This document shows, piece by piece, positions 53,888 through 62,483 of a stretch of 64,000 nt of DNA. The notes beneath the pieces are model-generated. The model made no database searches, was not told the origin of the DNA, and was given only the letters and a program-made list of their open reading frames with translations. Position 1 is the first letter of the stretch. Every line of letters starts with the position of its first letter. The stretch covers positions 455,353 to 519,352 of the forward strand of contig JACFMQ010000002.1 of NCBI GenBank assembly GCA_019455325.1, given 5' to 3'. The translations under genes were made by a program, and so were the position numbers. Source of the stretch: Rhodocyclaceae bacterium. GTDB taxonomy: Bacteria > Pseudomonadota > Gammaproteobacteria > Burkholderiales > Rhodocyclaceae.

Positions 53888-54903
53888 AAAACAAACGCCC
53901 CGAAACCCTCGAAACCGCATTGCTCGCCATCGAATTGCTGAAGCGCATCCCGCGCGGACGCAAGGCGAGCGCGAGCGAGCTTCATACGCAGTTGCGCGAC
54001 GCCGGCATAGACCGCGATCTGCGAACCATCCAGCGCCAGCTTCAAATGCTGAGCGAGCATTTCGAGATCGAACGCGACGAGCGCAGCAAGCCCTACGGCT
54101 ATCGCTGGCTGGAGCAGGCGAAGGGCATGGCCCTGCCCGGTTTGACGCCGCAGGAATCGCTGCTTCTCCTGCTGGCCGAGGAGCATTTGCGCAACCTTCT
54201 GCCCGCGCGCCTGATGAAATCCATGTCGGGCTTCTTCGCTCAGGCGCGGCGCAATCTCGGCCCCGGCGGCAACGCCAGGCTGGAACGCGAGTGGCCCGGC
54301 AAGGTGCGCGTGGTCGCCACCAGCCAGCCGCTGTTGCCGCCCGGCATTCCCCCTGCCGTCTTCGAGATCGTCAGCGATGCGCTTTACGGGAACCATTGGC
54401 TGCATCTGGATTACCGCAATGCGAGCAGCAAGCGGAGCACGGTCGAGGTGATGCCGCTGGGCCTGGTGCAACAAGGGCCACGCCTCTATCTCGTTTGCCG
54501 CTACCGGGGCTACGGCAACGAGCGCAACCTGGCGCTGCACCGCATCCTTTCCGCCAGAATGTCCACGCTGTCGTTCGAGCGGCCAAGGGGATTCGATCTC
54601 AAGCAATACGACGACGACGGGCGTTTCGGGTTCGGCGAGGGGAAACGCATTCGGCTGACGTTCCGTATCGACCGGAATGCCGGCCTGCACCTGCTGGAAA
54701 CGCCACTGGCGGCGGATCAGCAGGTCGCCGAACGGGACGATGGGCAGCTTGAAGTCACGGCGACCGTGGTGGATAGCGCCATGCTGGAATGGTGGCTGCG
54801 CGGATTCGGCGATGCCGTGTCCCATATACGGCGGAAAGCCGTCAAACAGGCAGTGCCGATCAGCCGGCCCACCGGGGCGCTTCGCTCGTGCCTCCGCATG
54901 TGA
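53884..54903 (+). CDS. WYL-domain transcriptional regulator
   Basis: 339 residues. The N-terminal winged HTH (TLETALLAIELLKRIPRGRKASASELHTQLRDAGIDRDLRTIQRQLQML) is followed by a WYL domain (LHLDYRNASSKRSTVEVMPLGLVQQGPRLYLVCRYRGYGNERNLALHRI) and a C-terminal WCX-like part. WYL regulators such as BrxR and CapW control phage-defence loci and bind short palindromes. The GCGACAC dyads upstream of the sirtuin and AAA+ genes are candidate sites. It is the last gene of the module, with a start that overlaps the upstream nuclease gene. Confidence 0.9.
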   Translation: MKNKRPETLETALLAIELLKRIPRGRKASASELHTQLRDAGIDRDLRTIQRQLQMLSEHFEIERDERSKPYGYRWLEQAKGMALPGLTPQESLLLLLAEEHLRNLLPARLMKSMSGFFAQARRNLGPGGNARLEREWPGKVRVVATSQPLLPPGIPPAVFEIVSDALYGNHWLHLDYRNASSKRSTVEVMPLGLVQQGPRLYLVCRYRGYGNERNLALHRILSARMSTLSFERPRGFDLKQYDDDGRFGFGEGKRIRLTFRIDRNAGLHLLETPLAADQQVAERDDGQLEVTATVVDSAMLEWWLRGFGDAVSHIRRKAVKQAVPISRPTGALRSCLRM

Positions 54904-54921
54904 GAGACGAGGCTTCCTCGG

Positions 54922-55152
54922 CTACCCGCCCGCTCGGGCGTCGTCGGCATCGAGGCGATCCAGTATCGCCAGCGCGCGATTCACATCGCCGGTTGCCGTC
55001 AGCGCGCGGAAATGGCTCTCGGTATCCCACGCCGCCAGTGCATGGGCGCTCAACTGCTCCACCAGCTTGTTCGTACTCAAGCCACGGCTTCTTGCCATGT
55101 CCTTGAGACGCGCAGCGGTATCATCGGGAAGTCGTATCGTCAGCGCGCTCAT
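54922..55152 (-). CDS. Lone RHH-type antitoxin-like protein
   Basis: 76 residues. The N-terminus MSALTIRLPDDTAARLKDMARSRGLSTNKLVEQLSAHALAAW is a clear ribbon-helix-helix (CopG/Arc-like) DNA-binding fold of antitoxins. ATG 55152 is chosen since GGAGG lies seven bases upstream; the ATG at 55158 is too close to it. No toxin gene is adjacent: downstream is the convergent WYL gene and upstream an unrelated membrane protein gene. The toxin is lost or elsewhere. Confidence 0.75.
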   Translation of the reverse strand: MSALTIRLPDDTAARLKDMARSRGLSTNKLVEQLSAHALAAWDTESHFRALTATGDVNRALAILDRLDADDARAGG

Positions 55153-55202
55153 TTCCATACCTCCATACATTACGCTGCAAAAAAGGTCGGCACCGGCCAT
55201 GG

Positions 55203-56024
55203 TCAGCGCGGCACCAACACCCCCCGCGCCACCGCATACAACCCCCAGACCAGCAGCAGCGGCAGGATCAGCGTCTGCAGGACGAAGATCACCATCAGCT
55301 TGACGATGTGCGCCGTCGCCTGTTCGACGGTCTGGCGCAACTGCTCGAAGCGCGCCTTCCATTCGACGCCCTGCGTTTCCAGCCAGCCCTTGAAGCGTTC
55401 GACCAGCCCGGCATCGGCGGACGCCGGCGGGCCGAGGCGGGCGGCGCCGCCAGCGGTGTGTTCGATCACCTGCTGGCTGGCGGCGTAATCGTCGGCCATG
55501 AAATGCCGGAAGGCGGCGTCGCTGCCGATGGTCGCCAGTGGCACGGCGAAGCGCGTCAACAGCAGGACCAGCAGCAGGCGGGAAAGCCAGGGGGGCGCCC
55601 GCCCCCGGCCGAGAAAGGACAGCGCCCAGACGGCGGCGAGCAGGGAAAGGAAGGCCGAGATCGCCCAATGCGCGCCGATTTCGAGCAGCACCTTCTGGAT
55701 GCCGAAGGCGATGCTCGCCATCAGCATCAGGTCGGCGAAGCGTTCCACCAGGTCGTTCAGCGGATCGAGCACCTGGCCGACGCTGAGGTTGACGCCAACA
55801 CCGGCGGGCTGGACGGCGATCTCCGTGCCCTGCGCCAGCGAAATCGCGGCATTCAGCGCCCGCGCCGAGGCGAAGCTGATCAGGGCCCGCTTCAGGCCGG
55901 CGTCGACCTGCGCGTTGGCGGCGCCTTCCAGCGGCCGCAGCCAGGCCGCCGCGACCATCGCCAGCAGCAGCCCGACGAGGACCAGGCGGGCGGCCGTGCC
56001 GGGCGTCGAGGCATCCTGGCGCAT
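55203..56024 (-). CDS. Unknown inner-membrane protein
   Basis: 273 residues with an N-terminal hydrophobic segment (LVLVGLLLAMVAAAWL). Further transmembrane helices follow at about 100-160 (DLMLMASIAFGIQKVLLEIG, ISAFLSLLAAVWALSFLG, LLLVLLLTRFAVPLATIG) and at the C-terminus (HIVKLMVIFVLQTLILPLLLVWGLYAVARGVL). Between them a soluble loop is rich in Glu/Gln helices, possibly a coiled coil. I do not recognise the family. GGAGGAG precedes the ATG. It is 26 bp after the next small membrane gene on the same strand. Confidence 0.7.
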   Translation of the reverse strand: MRQDASTPGTAARLVLVGLLLAMVAAAWLRPLEGAANAQVDAGLKRALISFASARALNAAISLAQGTEIAVQPAGVGVNLSVGQVLDPLNDLVERFADLMLMASIAFGIQKVLLEIGAHWAISAFLSLLAAVWALSFLGRGRAPPWLSRLLLVLLLTRFAVPLATIGSDAAFRHFMADDYAASQQVIEHTAGGAARLGPPASADAGLVERFKGWLETQGVEWKARFEQLRQTVEQATAHIVKLMVIFVLQTLILPLLLVWGLYAVARGVLVPR

Positions 56025-56050
56025 CGGATCGCTCCTCCCGGACGCGCCGC

Positions 56051-56413
56051 TCAGCGCGGCGCTCCGTCGCGCGGCGGATCGTCGCGGGCGATCTCGACCG
56101 CGATCACCTCGCCCTCGATCACCGCCCCGCGGCCCGCCTCCTCGCCGGCGGCAGGCGGCCGCTCGCGCGCCATCTCCGCCATCCGTTCGTCGAGTTCGCG
56201 GCGGACGCGGCGCGTCTTCCACCACAGCCAGGCGCCGGCGATCAGCCCCAGGCCGAGGGCGACGGCGACGAAGACCAGCGAGAAGGTGAGGGCCACCGCG
56301 AAGAAGACGACGGCGACGATCGCCGCCAGCGCCTTGGCGAACGGCCCCGGCGGCCGGCCGCCGGCGCCTGTCGATCGCGCGAAGAATTCCCCGTTTTCCC
56401 GTTCCGGACGCAT
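56051..56413 (-). CDS. Small membrane protein of unknown function
   Basis: 120 residues with two closely spaced transmembrane segments (ALAAIVAVVFFAVALTFSLVFVAVALGLGLIAGAWLWW). A basic, then acidic, cytoplasmic tail follows (RRVRRELDERMAEMARE, then EGEVIAVEIARDD). AGGAAAGGAAA precedes the ATG at 56413. It is probably co-transcribed with the unknown membrane protein downstream and divergent from the SLC13-type permease. Confidence 0.65.
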   Translation of the reverse strand: MRPERENGEFFARSTGAGGRPPGPFAKALAAIVAVVFFAVALTFSLVFVAVALGLGLIAGAWLWWKTRRVRRELDERMAEMARERPPAAGEEAGRGAVIEGEVIAVEIARDDPPRDGAPR

Positions 56414-56534
56414 TGTTTCCTTTCCTGCAGTCTTTTCGGGCGACGCCGCCCAGCCGATACAATAGCCCAGCTTGCGCTCTCCGTCCGCCCGACGCGCCGC
56501 CAGGCGCACCGACACACACCGCCCGAATACCGAA

Positions 56535-58370
56535 GTGAACCTCGAAACGCTCTGGGTCTTCCTCCTGCTCGCCGCCTGCGTCGCGGCCTTCGTCGCCAAC
56601 CGGCCGCGCATGGACGCCGTCGCCCTGCTGGCCCTGCTCGCCCTGGTCGTCTCCGGCACGCTCGACGTCCGCGAGGCGCTGGCCGGGTTCAGCGAGCCGA
56701 GCGTGATCCTCATCGCCGCCTTCTTCGTCATCGGCGAAGGGCTGGTGCGCACCGGCGTCGCCCACCGCGTCGGCGACTGGCTGCTCGAACGCGCCGGCGC
56801 CAGCGAGACGCGCCTGCTGACGCTGCTGATGCTGGCCGTCGCCGGCCTCGGCTCGGTCATGAGCTCGACCGGCGTCGTCGCCCTGTTCATCCCGGTGGCG
56901 CTGAGCATCGCCCGGCGCATCGGCGCCGCCCCCGGCCGCCTGATGATGCCGCTGGCCTTCGCCGGGCTGATCAGCGGCATGCTGACGCTGGTCGGCACGC
57001 CGCCGAACATGGTGGTCAGCAGCGAGCTGGCGCGCGCCGGCCACGCCGGCTTCGGCTTCTTCGACTTCACGCCGGCCGGCCTGGTCGTGCTGGCGCTCGG
57101 CGTCGCCTACATGGCATTCGCCCGCCGCTGGCTGGGCGAGGCCGGCGGCAAGTCCGACGGCGCCGCCGGGCAGCGGCGGCGCCTGCGCGACCTCGCCGCC
57201 GACTATGCGCTGCTCGGCCGGCCCCGCCGGCTGCGCGTCCTGCCCGATTCGCCGCTGATCGGCCACACGCTGGGCGGGCTGCAACTGCGCAAGGCGCACG
57301 GCGCCAACGTCATCGCCATCGAGCGCGCGCGCCAATTCGGCAAGGACATGCTGACGACCTCGGCCAACCGGGAGATTCTCGCCGGCGACATCCTGTTCGT
57401 CGATTTCGTCGCCCCCGGCCTCGATCTCGACGGTTTCTGCCGGGACATGCACCTGCAGGGGCTCCCCTTCAAGGGCGACTTCTTCTCGGACATGTCGCGC
57501 GAACTGGGGCTGGCCGAGGTCATGCTGCCGCCGGATTCGGGCCTGATCGGCAAATCCATCCTCGAACTGCGCATGCGCTCTCAGCGCGGCATCAACGTCA
57601 TGGGGCTGCGCCGCCAGGGCCACGCCTTCAGGGACGATCTGCTGCGCGAGAAGCTGCGCATGGGTGACACCCTGCTCATCGCCGGCACCTGGAAGGCGAT
57701 CCGGCTGCTCAACGCGCAGGCGCGCGATTTCCTCGTGCTGACGCTGCCCGCCGAGATCGACGAGGCGGCGCCGGCGGCGCGGCGCGCGCCCTTCGCACTG
57801 CTCGCCCTGGCCGTCACCGTCGGGCTGATGATCAGCGGCCTCGTGCCGAACGTCGTCGCCGCGCTGATCGGCTGCCTGCTGATGGGCGCCTTCCGCTGCA
57901 TCGACATGGACAGCGCCTACCGCGCCATCCACTGGCAGAGCCTGATCCTGATCGTCGGCATGCTGCCCTTCGCGCTGGCGCTGCAGAAGACCGGCGGCAT
58001 CGACCTGATCGTCGCCGGCCTGCTCTCGCTCACCGGCGACGCCTCGCCGCGCCTGGTGCTGGCCGCGCTCTTCGCGCTCACCGCGGTCGTCGGGCTGTTC
58101 ATCTCGAACACGGCGACGGCGGTGCTGATGGCGCCGATCGGCATCGCCCTCGCGCAGCAGATGGAACTCTCGCCCTACCCCTTCGCCATGACCGTCGCGC
58201 TCGCCGCGTCGGCGGCCTTCATGACGCCGGTGTCGTCGCCGGTGAACACGCTGGTGATCGGCCCCGGCCGCTACCGCTTCGTCGATTTCGTGCGCATCGG
58301 CGTGCCCTTCACGCTGATCGTGCTGATCGTCTGCGTCGGCCTGCTGCCGGTGCTGTTTCCGTTCGGCTAG
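56535..58370 (+). CDS. SLC13/DASS-type permease with RCK_C (TrkA-C) domains
   Basis: 611 residues. About five N-terminal transmembrane helices with MSSTGVVALFIPVAL and GTPPNMVVSSELA are followed by two central cytoplasmic RCK_C-like domains (residues about 220-410, each with LIG-type strands). The C-terminal transmembrane block has ISNTATAVLMAPIGIALAQQM and TPVSSPVNTLVIGPGRYRFVDFVRIG. Such proteins import anions such as sulfate or dicarboxylates; the substrate is not known. GTG 56535 is the most likely start, though the ribosome site is poor. The stop overlaps that of the convergent araC-like gene. Confidence 0.88.
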   Translation: MNLETLWVFLLLAACVAAFVANRPRMDAVALLALLALVVSGTLDVREALAGFSEPSVILIAAFFVIGEGLVRTGVAHRVGDWLLERAGASETRLLTLLMLAVAGLGSVMSSTGVVALFIPVALSIARRIGAAPGRLMMPLAFAGLISGMLTLVGTPPNMVVSSELARAGHAGFGFFDFTPAGLVVLALGVAYMAFARRWLGEAGGKSDGAAGQRRRLRDLAADYALLGRPRRLRVLPDSPLIGHTLGGLQLRKAHGANVIAIERARQFGKDMLTTSANREILAGDILFVDFVAPGLDLDGFCRDMHLQGLPFKGDFFSDMSRELGLAEVMLPPDSGLIGKSILELRMRSQRGINVMGLRRQGHAFRDDLLREKLRMGDTLLIAGTWKAIRLLNAQARDFLVLTLPAEIDEAAPAARRAPFALLALAVTVGLMISGLVPNVVAALIGCLLMGAFRCIDMDSAYRAIHWQSLILIVGMLPFALALQKTGGIDLIVAGLLSLTGDASPRLVLAALFALTAVVGLFISNTATAVLMAPIGIALAQQMELSPYPFAMTVALAASAAFMTPVSSPVNTLVIGPGRYRFVDFVRIGVPFTLIVLIVCVGLLPVLFPFG

Positions 58371-59299
58371 CCGCCGCGAACCGACTTCGGCGTGCGTCCG
58401 AAATACCGCGCGAAGGCCGCGCTGAAATTCGCCGGGTGCTCGTAGCCGACGGCGTAGGCGACCTGAGCCACCCTCGCCCCCGACGCCAGCAGCGTCCACG
58501 CGCGCTGCATCCGCAACTGCAGCAGGTGGCGGGCCGGCGTGACGCCGAAGGCTTCACGGAAGCCGGCCTTGAATGCCTGTTCGTTGAGCCCGACGGTCGC
58601 GCACAGGTACGGGATCGTCAGGCGTCGGTCCATCTGCGCGCGCATCAATTCGCGGGCGCGTTCGAGTTTCTCGATCAGGGGCCCGTCCAGGCGCGGTGAG
58701 GGATCGCACGCCCCCGCCGCCGCCGACAGCGGCCGCAGGACTTCGGCCGCCAGCGTCAGCGCCGCGATCTGCCGCTCCAGCGGCGGCACGCGTTCGGGGA
58801 CGAGCAGCGCCTGCAGCAGCGCCCGGCACCACGGCGGGATCGTTTGTTCGCCGAGCGCCTCGACCCCGTTCCGGCACGCCAGCCGCGCGGCGGCGGCCAC
58901 GCCGAGGTAGCGTTCGACGGCCGGTGCGGCGAGCACCAGCCGCAGTTGGCGCACCGTCGCGCCGGCCCGGACGCGCCGCTCGCCGGCGCTGGCGGTGTAT
59001 GCCGCCAGGGTCGCATGCCCGGCGCGGAAGCGCAGGGCCGCGCCCCGGCGCGCGACGTAGCCGGATTCCCCGGAAATGCCGAAGGTGGCGACCAGCGTCG
59101 TCCCCGGGCCGACCTGGGCGGACTCCTCGGTCAGATCGCCCGACGGGCGGTACAGGGAATGCGCCAGCGTCAGGCCCTCGCCCAGCGGGGCGTATTCCGT
59201 CCAGCAGTCGCCGAACTCCGCGGGCAGGACGGCGCGCGTCCCGCCGGCGGCGCCGCCGGGGATGCGCAGCACGTCCTCGCTTCGCGCCCGGCTAGACAT
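58367..59299 (-). CDS. AraC-family regulator, siderophore-locus type
   Basis: 310 residues. The C-terminal double HTH is clear (RRLTIPYLCATVGLNEQAFKAGFREAFGVTPARHLLQLRMQRAWTLLASGARVAQVAYAVGYEHPANFSAAFARYFGRTPKSVR). The N-terminal part has the length and pattern seen in PchR-like regulators, which sense iron-siderophore complexes. It is divergent from the TonB receptor gene and probably activates it when the siderophore is present. The ribosome site at the ATG is weak. Confidence 0.88.
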   Translation of the reverse strand: MSSRARSEDVLRIPGGAAGGTRAVLPAEFGDCWTEYAPLGEGLTLAHSLYRPSGDLTEESAQVGPGTTLVATFGISGESGYVARRGAALRFRAGHATLAAYTASAGERRVRAGATVRQLRLVLAAPAVERYLGVAAAARLACRNGVEALGEQTIPPWCRALLQALLVPERVPPLERQIAALTLAAEVLRPLSAAAGACDPSPRLDGPLIEKLERARELMRAQMDRRLTIPYLCATVGLNEQAFKAGFREAFGVTPARHLLQLRMQRAWTLLASGARVAQVAYAVGYEHPANFSAAFARYFGRTPKSVRGG

Positions 59300-59360
59300 C
59301 GCCGGAAACGCCGCCCGCGCCCGATCGCATACGAATTTCTCCTGATCGCATTCGATTATT

Positions 59361-59379
59361 GATGAGATTCATTCTCATC
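59361..59379. promoter_or_regulatory. Fur box between the araC-like and TonB receptor genes
   Basis: GATGAGATTCATTCTCATC is a perfect 7-bp-arm palindrome with 11 of 19 matches to the Fur consensus, 47 bp before the receptor ATG. It indicates iron-repressed transcription of the receptor, and perhaps of the regulator. Confidence 0.75.
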
Positions 59380-59425
59380 GAATCATAGCATTGGCCATCG
59401 ACCCGCAAGAACGGAGGAAATGGAA

Positions 59426-61420
59426 ATGCGAAAGACGCTTCACCGCGACATCGGCCTGCTGGCGATGCTGCTCGGCGCAGGTCACGCCGCCCTGGCGCAG
59501 GAGGCCGCCGAACTGCCCGCCGTCACCGTCACGGCCAACAAACGGTCGCAGGCGCTGGAGCGCGTCCCGGCCAGCATCACGGTGATCGACGCAGACGAAC
59601 TGGAGGCCGCCGGCGCGCGCGGCATCGAGGACGTGGCGGCGATGGCGCCGGGCTTCGCCATCCAGCCGATGGGGCAATCCGGGCTGCAACCGCCGGTGAT
59701 GCGCGGCCTCTCCGCCAACGTCATCTCCTTCTCGTCGTCGGCCGCGCTGGTGGTGGACGGCGTCGCCACCCTGCGCGGCCAGGGCTTCGACGACAGCCTG
59801 CTCGGCGTCGAGCGCGTCGAGATCCTGCGCGGCCCGCAGTCCGCGCTGTACGGGCGCAACGCCGAAGCGGGCGTGGTGAACATCGTCACGCGCCAGCCGG
59901 GCAACGATCCGCATGCCGCGCTCGCGCTCGACCTGGGCAGCCGCGACAAGCAGGCGCTGCGCTTCGATGCCGGCGGCGCGCTGGTGCGGGACACGCTGTA
60001 CCTCGGCGTGGCCGGCGAATTCTTCCGGCAGGACGGCTTCATCGACAACGTCCACACCGGCCGCGCCGAGGATGACCGCGAACGCCGCAGCGGCCGGCTG
60101 ACGCTGCGCTGGACCCCGGACGCGCGTACCGACGTCGCCCTGCGCCTCTCTCAGCGCGAATACGACGACGGCGGCTCGCTCTGGGGGCCGACCGGCGGCC
60201 GGCGCGAAACGGTGCGTTCGGGGACGGAAAGCTGGAACCGCAGCAAGTCGCGGACGGCGTCGCTGGACATCGCCCATGAACTGGCCTCCGGCCTGCGCCT
60301 GCGCTCGATCACCGCCGGCAACGAGCATTTCGACCGCATTCTCCAGGACATGGATTTCCAGCCGGCGAGCCTCACCCACCTGGGCCGCGACTACCGCTTC
60401 CGGACTCTCTCGCAGGAGTTTCGGGTCGAAGGCAAGGCGGGCGACGCCGCCTGGGTGGCCGGCCTCTACCTGGACCGCGACGACAACGAACTGAACTTCG
60501 AGAACAGGACGCCGCTGGCCCTGGCGCGCACGTCGTCGACGCAGGAAGGCAACGCCGCCGCGCTATTCACCCAGTGGGACGTGCCGCTTGCGGCGCGCTG
60601 GTCGCTGCAGGCCGGCGCCCGCATCGAGCGCGACGAGATCCGCTTCCGGCTGGCCGGCGGCAGCGAACGCGAGCGCGAGTGGACGCGCCTGACGCCGAAG
60701 CTGGCCCTGCAATACCAGTGGCAGCCGCTGGCGCAGATCTACGCCAGCGTTGCGGACGGCTTCCGCGCCGGCGGCTTCAATACCTTTGCGCCGGAGACCT
60801 ACCGCAGCTACGCACCAGAAAAGCTGCGCGCCTGGGAACTGGGCATCAAGGGCAGCCTGCTCGACCGCCGCCTGCGCTACAGCGCCGCCGTCTATCGCAT
60901 GGACATCGACGACATGCAGGTGCAGCAGATGGGCGCGGTCATGGGGCAGGTGTTCATCACCAACGCCGCCACGGCCCGCTCGACCGGGGCCGAGGCCGAG
61001 CTGCGCTGGCTGCTCGGCGGCGGCTGGCAGGTGCAGGCGGCGCTCGGGCTGAACCGCACCCGTTTCCGCGAATTCAGGGACGGCGCCAACGACTACTCGG
61101 GCAAGCGCAATCCCTTCGCGCCCGACATCGACGGCCACCTCGGCCTGCGCTACGACGCGCCGGCCGGCTGGTTCGCCCAGGCGCAGGTCGCCGGCTACGG
61201 CAAGGTTTACGTGGATGCGGCCAATACGCCGGCCTGGCGGCGGCCCGGTCATGCCGTGGTCAATCTTTCCGCCGGTTATGCGTGGGGACGGACGGAGCTG
61301 ACGGCCTACGTCAACAACGCCGCCGACAAACGCTACGACACCGTCGGCTTCCCGAACGGCGCGATCACCATCTACAGCCCGCCGCGCGAACTCGGGCTGC
61401 GCCTGAACTGGCGTCTGTGA
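59426..61420 (+). CDS. TonB-dependent siderophore receptor
   Basis: 664 residues with a signal peptide (cut near ALAQ), a TonB-box-like LPAVTVTANKR, and a plug domain (VPASITVIDADELEAAGARGIEDVA, VERVEILRGPQSALYGRNAEAGVVNIVTRQP). A beta barrel ends in LRLNWRL. ATG 59426 is chosen because GGAGG lies eight bases upstream; the in-frame ATG at 59420 is too close to it. The upstream Fur box and the neighbouring AraC and MFS genes indicate iron-siderophore uptake; the ligand is unknown. Confidence 0.92.
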   Translation: MRKTLHRDIGLLAMLLGAGHAALAQEAAELPAVTVTANKRSQALERVPASITVIDADELEAAGARGIEDVAAMAPGFAIQPMGQSGLQPPVMRGLSANVISFSSSAALVVDGVATLRGQGFDDSLLGVERVEILRGPQSALYGRNAEAGVVNIVTRQPGNDPHAALALDLGSRDKQALRFDAGGALVRDTLYLGVAGEFFRQDGFIDNVHTGRAEDDRERRSGRLTLRWTPDARTDVALRLSQREYDDGGSLWGPTGGRRETVRSGTESWNRSKSRTASLDIAHELASGLRLRSITAGNEHFDRILQDMDFQPASLTHLGRDYRFRTLSQEFRVEGKAGDAAWVAGLYLDRDDNELNFENRTPLALARTSSTQEGNAAALFTQWDVPLAARWSLQAGARIERDEIRFRLAGGSEREREWTRLTPKLALQYQWQPLAQIYASVADGFRAGGFNTFAPETYRSYAPEKLRAWELGIKGSLLDRRLRYSAAVYRMDIDDMQVQQMGAVMGQVFITNAATARSTGAEAELRWLLGGGWQVQAALGLNRTRFREFRDGANDYSGKRNPFAPDIDGHLGLRYDAPAGWFAQAQVAGYGKVYVDAANTPAWRRPGHAVVNLSAGYAWGRTELTAYVNNAADKRYDTVGFPNGAITIYSPPRELGLRLNWRL

Positions 61421-61437
61421 AGCGAAGGAGAGCGGAC

Positions 61438-62481
61438 ATGAACGACACGCTTCGGGCCCACCCCCTGCAAGCCTATTGGCGACTGGCCGCGGCCGCGGTC
61501 CAGACCGAGGCGCTGAGCGCCGCGCTGGCACTCGGCGTCTTCGAGGCCCTGCGCGGCCTGGCGACGCCCGACGAACTGGCCGCCGAACTCGGCCTGAACG
61601 CGCGCAATACCGCGCACCTGCTCGAACTGCTGTGGGGCATGGGCCTGCTGGAACGGGCCGCGCGCCCCGCGCTGGACCGCATCGGCGGCGCCGAACGGAC
61701 CTACGGCCTGACGGAAACCACACGCACGTATTTCCTGGCGTCGTCCCCGTCCTGGGCCGGCGACACCTGGCACTACCGCGCGGCGCGCCTGCGGCAGGCC
61801 GCCGGCCTGCTCGAAGCGCAGGTGCGGCAGGGTCCGCAGGCCGAACGCGAAGACGCCGCCGGGCAGTGGAGCACCGCCGCACGCCGGCAGCTCGCGCAGG
61901 ATCAGCGTGCGGCAACCGTGCCGGCGGCGGTGGAGATCGTCTCGCGCCTGCCGGAGTTCGCCGCGGCGACGCGCCTGCTCGACCTGGGCGGCGGGCCGGG
62001 CTGGGTGGCCATCGAACTGGCGCGCCAGCGGGACGGCCTGGCCGGCGTGGTCTTCGACCTCCCCGAAGTCGCCGCGGTGGCGGCCGAGAACATCGCCGCC
62101 GCCGGCCTGGCGGACCGGCTGTCCGTCATCGGCGGCGACCTGGCGGTCGACGGCGTCGGCGACGGCTACGACCTCGTCTGGTGCTCCTCGGTGCTCCATT
62201 TCGTGCCCGACGCCGAGGCGGTCCTGCGCCGGATCATGGCGGCGCTGCGGCCGGGCGGCGCGCTGGTCTGCGCGCACGCCGAGATCGGCGACGAGCCGGA
62301 CGCCGCCGCCGAGGTCCTGCAGTTCTACCTGCCGATGCTGATGCAGGGGCGCCACGTCGGCCACCGCGGCGACATGGCGGCGACGCTGCGGCGCCTCGGC
62401 TTCGGCCGCATCGACGGCTTCGCCTGCGCCCTGTTTCCGCTGGCGCCGCTGCAGGTCGTCGTCGGCCGCAAGGAGGCATGA
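61438..62481 (+). CDS. SAM-dependent O-methyltransferase-like protein
   Basis: 347 residues with an N-terminal dimerisation/winged-helix domain (ALSAALALGVFEALRGLATPDELAAELGLNARNTAHLLELLWGMGLLER) and a C-terminal methyltransferase domain. SAM-binding motifs are LLDLGGGPGWVAIELAR, VVFDLPEV and DLVWCSSVLHFVPD. It is similar in layout to acetylserotonin/plant-type O-methyltransferases. It lies 17 bp after the receptor gene with GAAGGAGA before the ATG, inside the iron-uptake operon. Its substrate may be a siderophore or a degradation product (inference). Confidence 0.88.
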   Translation: MNDTLRAHPLQAYWRLAAAAVQTEALSAALALGVFEALRGLATPDELAAELGLNARNTAHLLELLWGMGLLERAARPALDRIGGAERTYGLTETTRTYFLASSPSWAGDTWHYRAARLRQAAGLLEAQVRQGPQAEREDAAGQWSTAARRQLAQDQRAATVPAAVEIVSRLPEFAAATRLLDLGGGPGWVAIELARQRDGLAGVVFDLPEVAAVAAENIAAAGLADRLSVIGGDLAVDGVGDGYDLVWCSSVLHFVPDAEAVLRRIMAALRPGGALVCAHAEIGDEPDAAAEVLQFYLPMLMQGRHVGHRGDMAATLRRLGFGRIDGFACALFPLAPLQVVVGRKEA

Positions 62482-62483
62482 GC

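Noticed and set aside
49430-54903. Assigning the module to BREX, Zorya, Wadjet or a Cas system
   Set aside because: No PglZ, ZorA/B, JetC or Cas1/Cas2 counterparts are present, and no repeat-spacer array is seen. Cas4-like cysteines alone are not enough.
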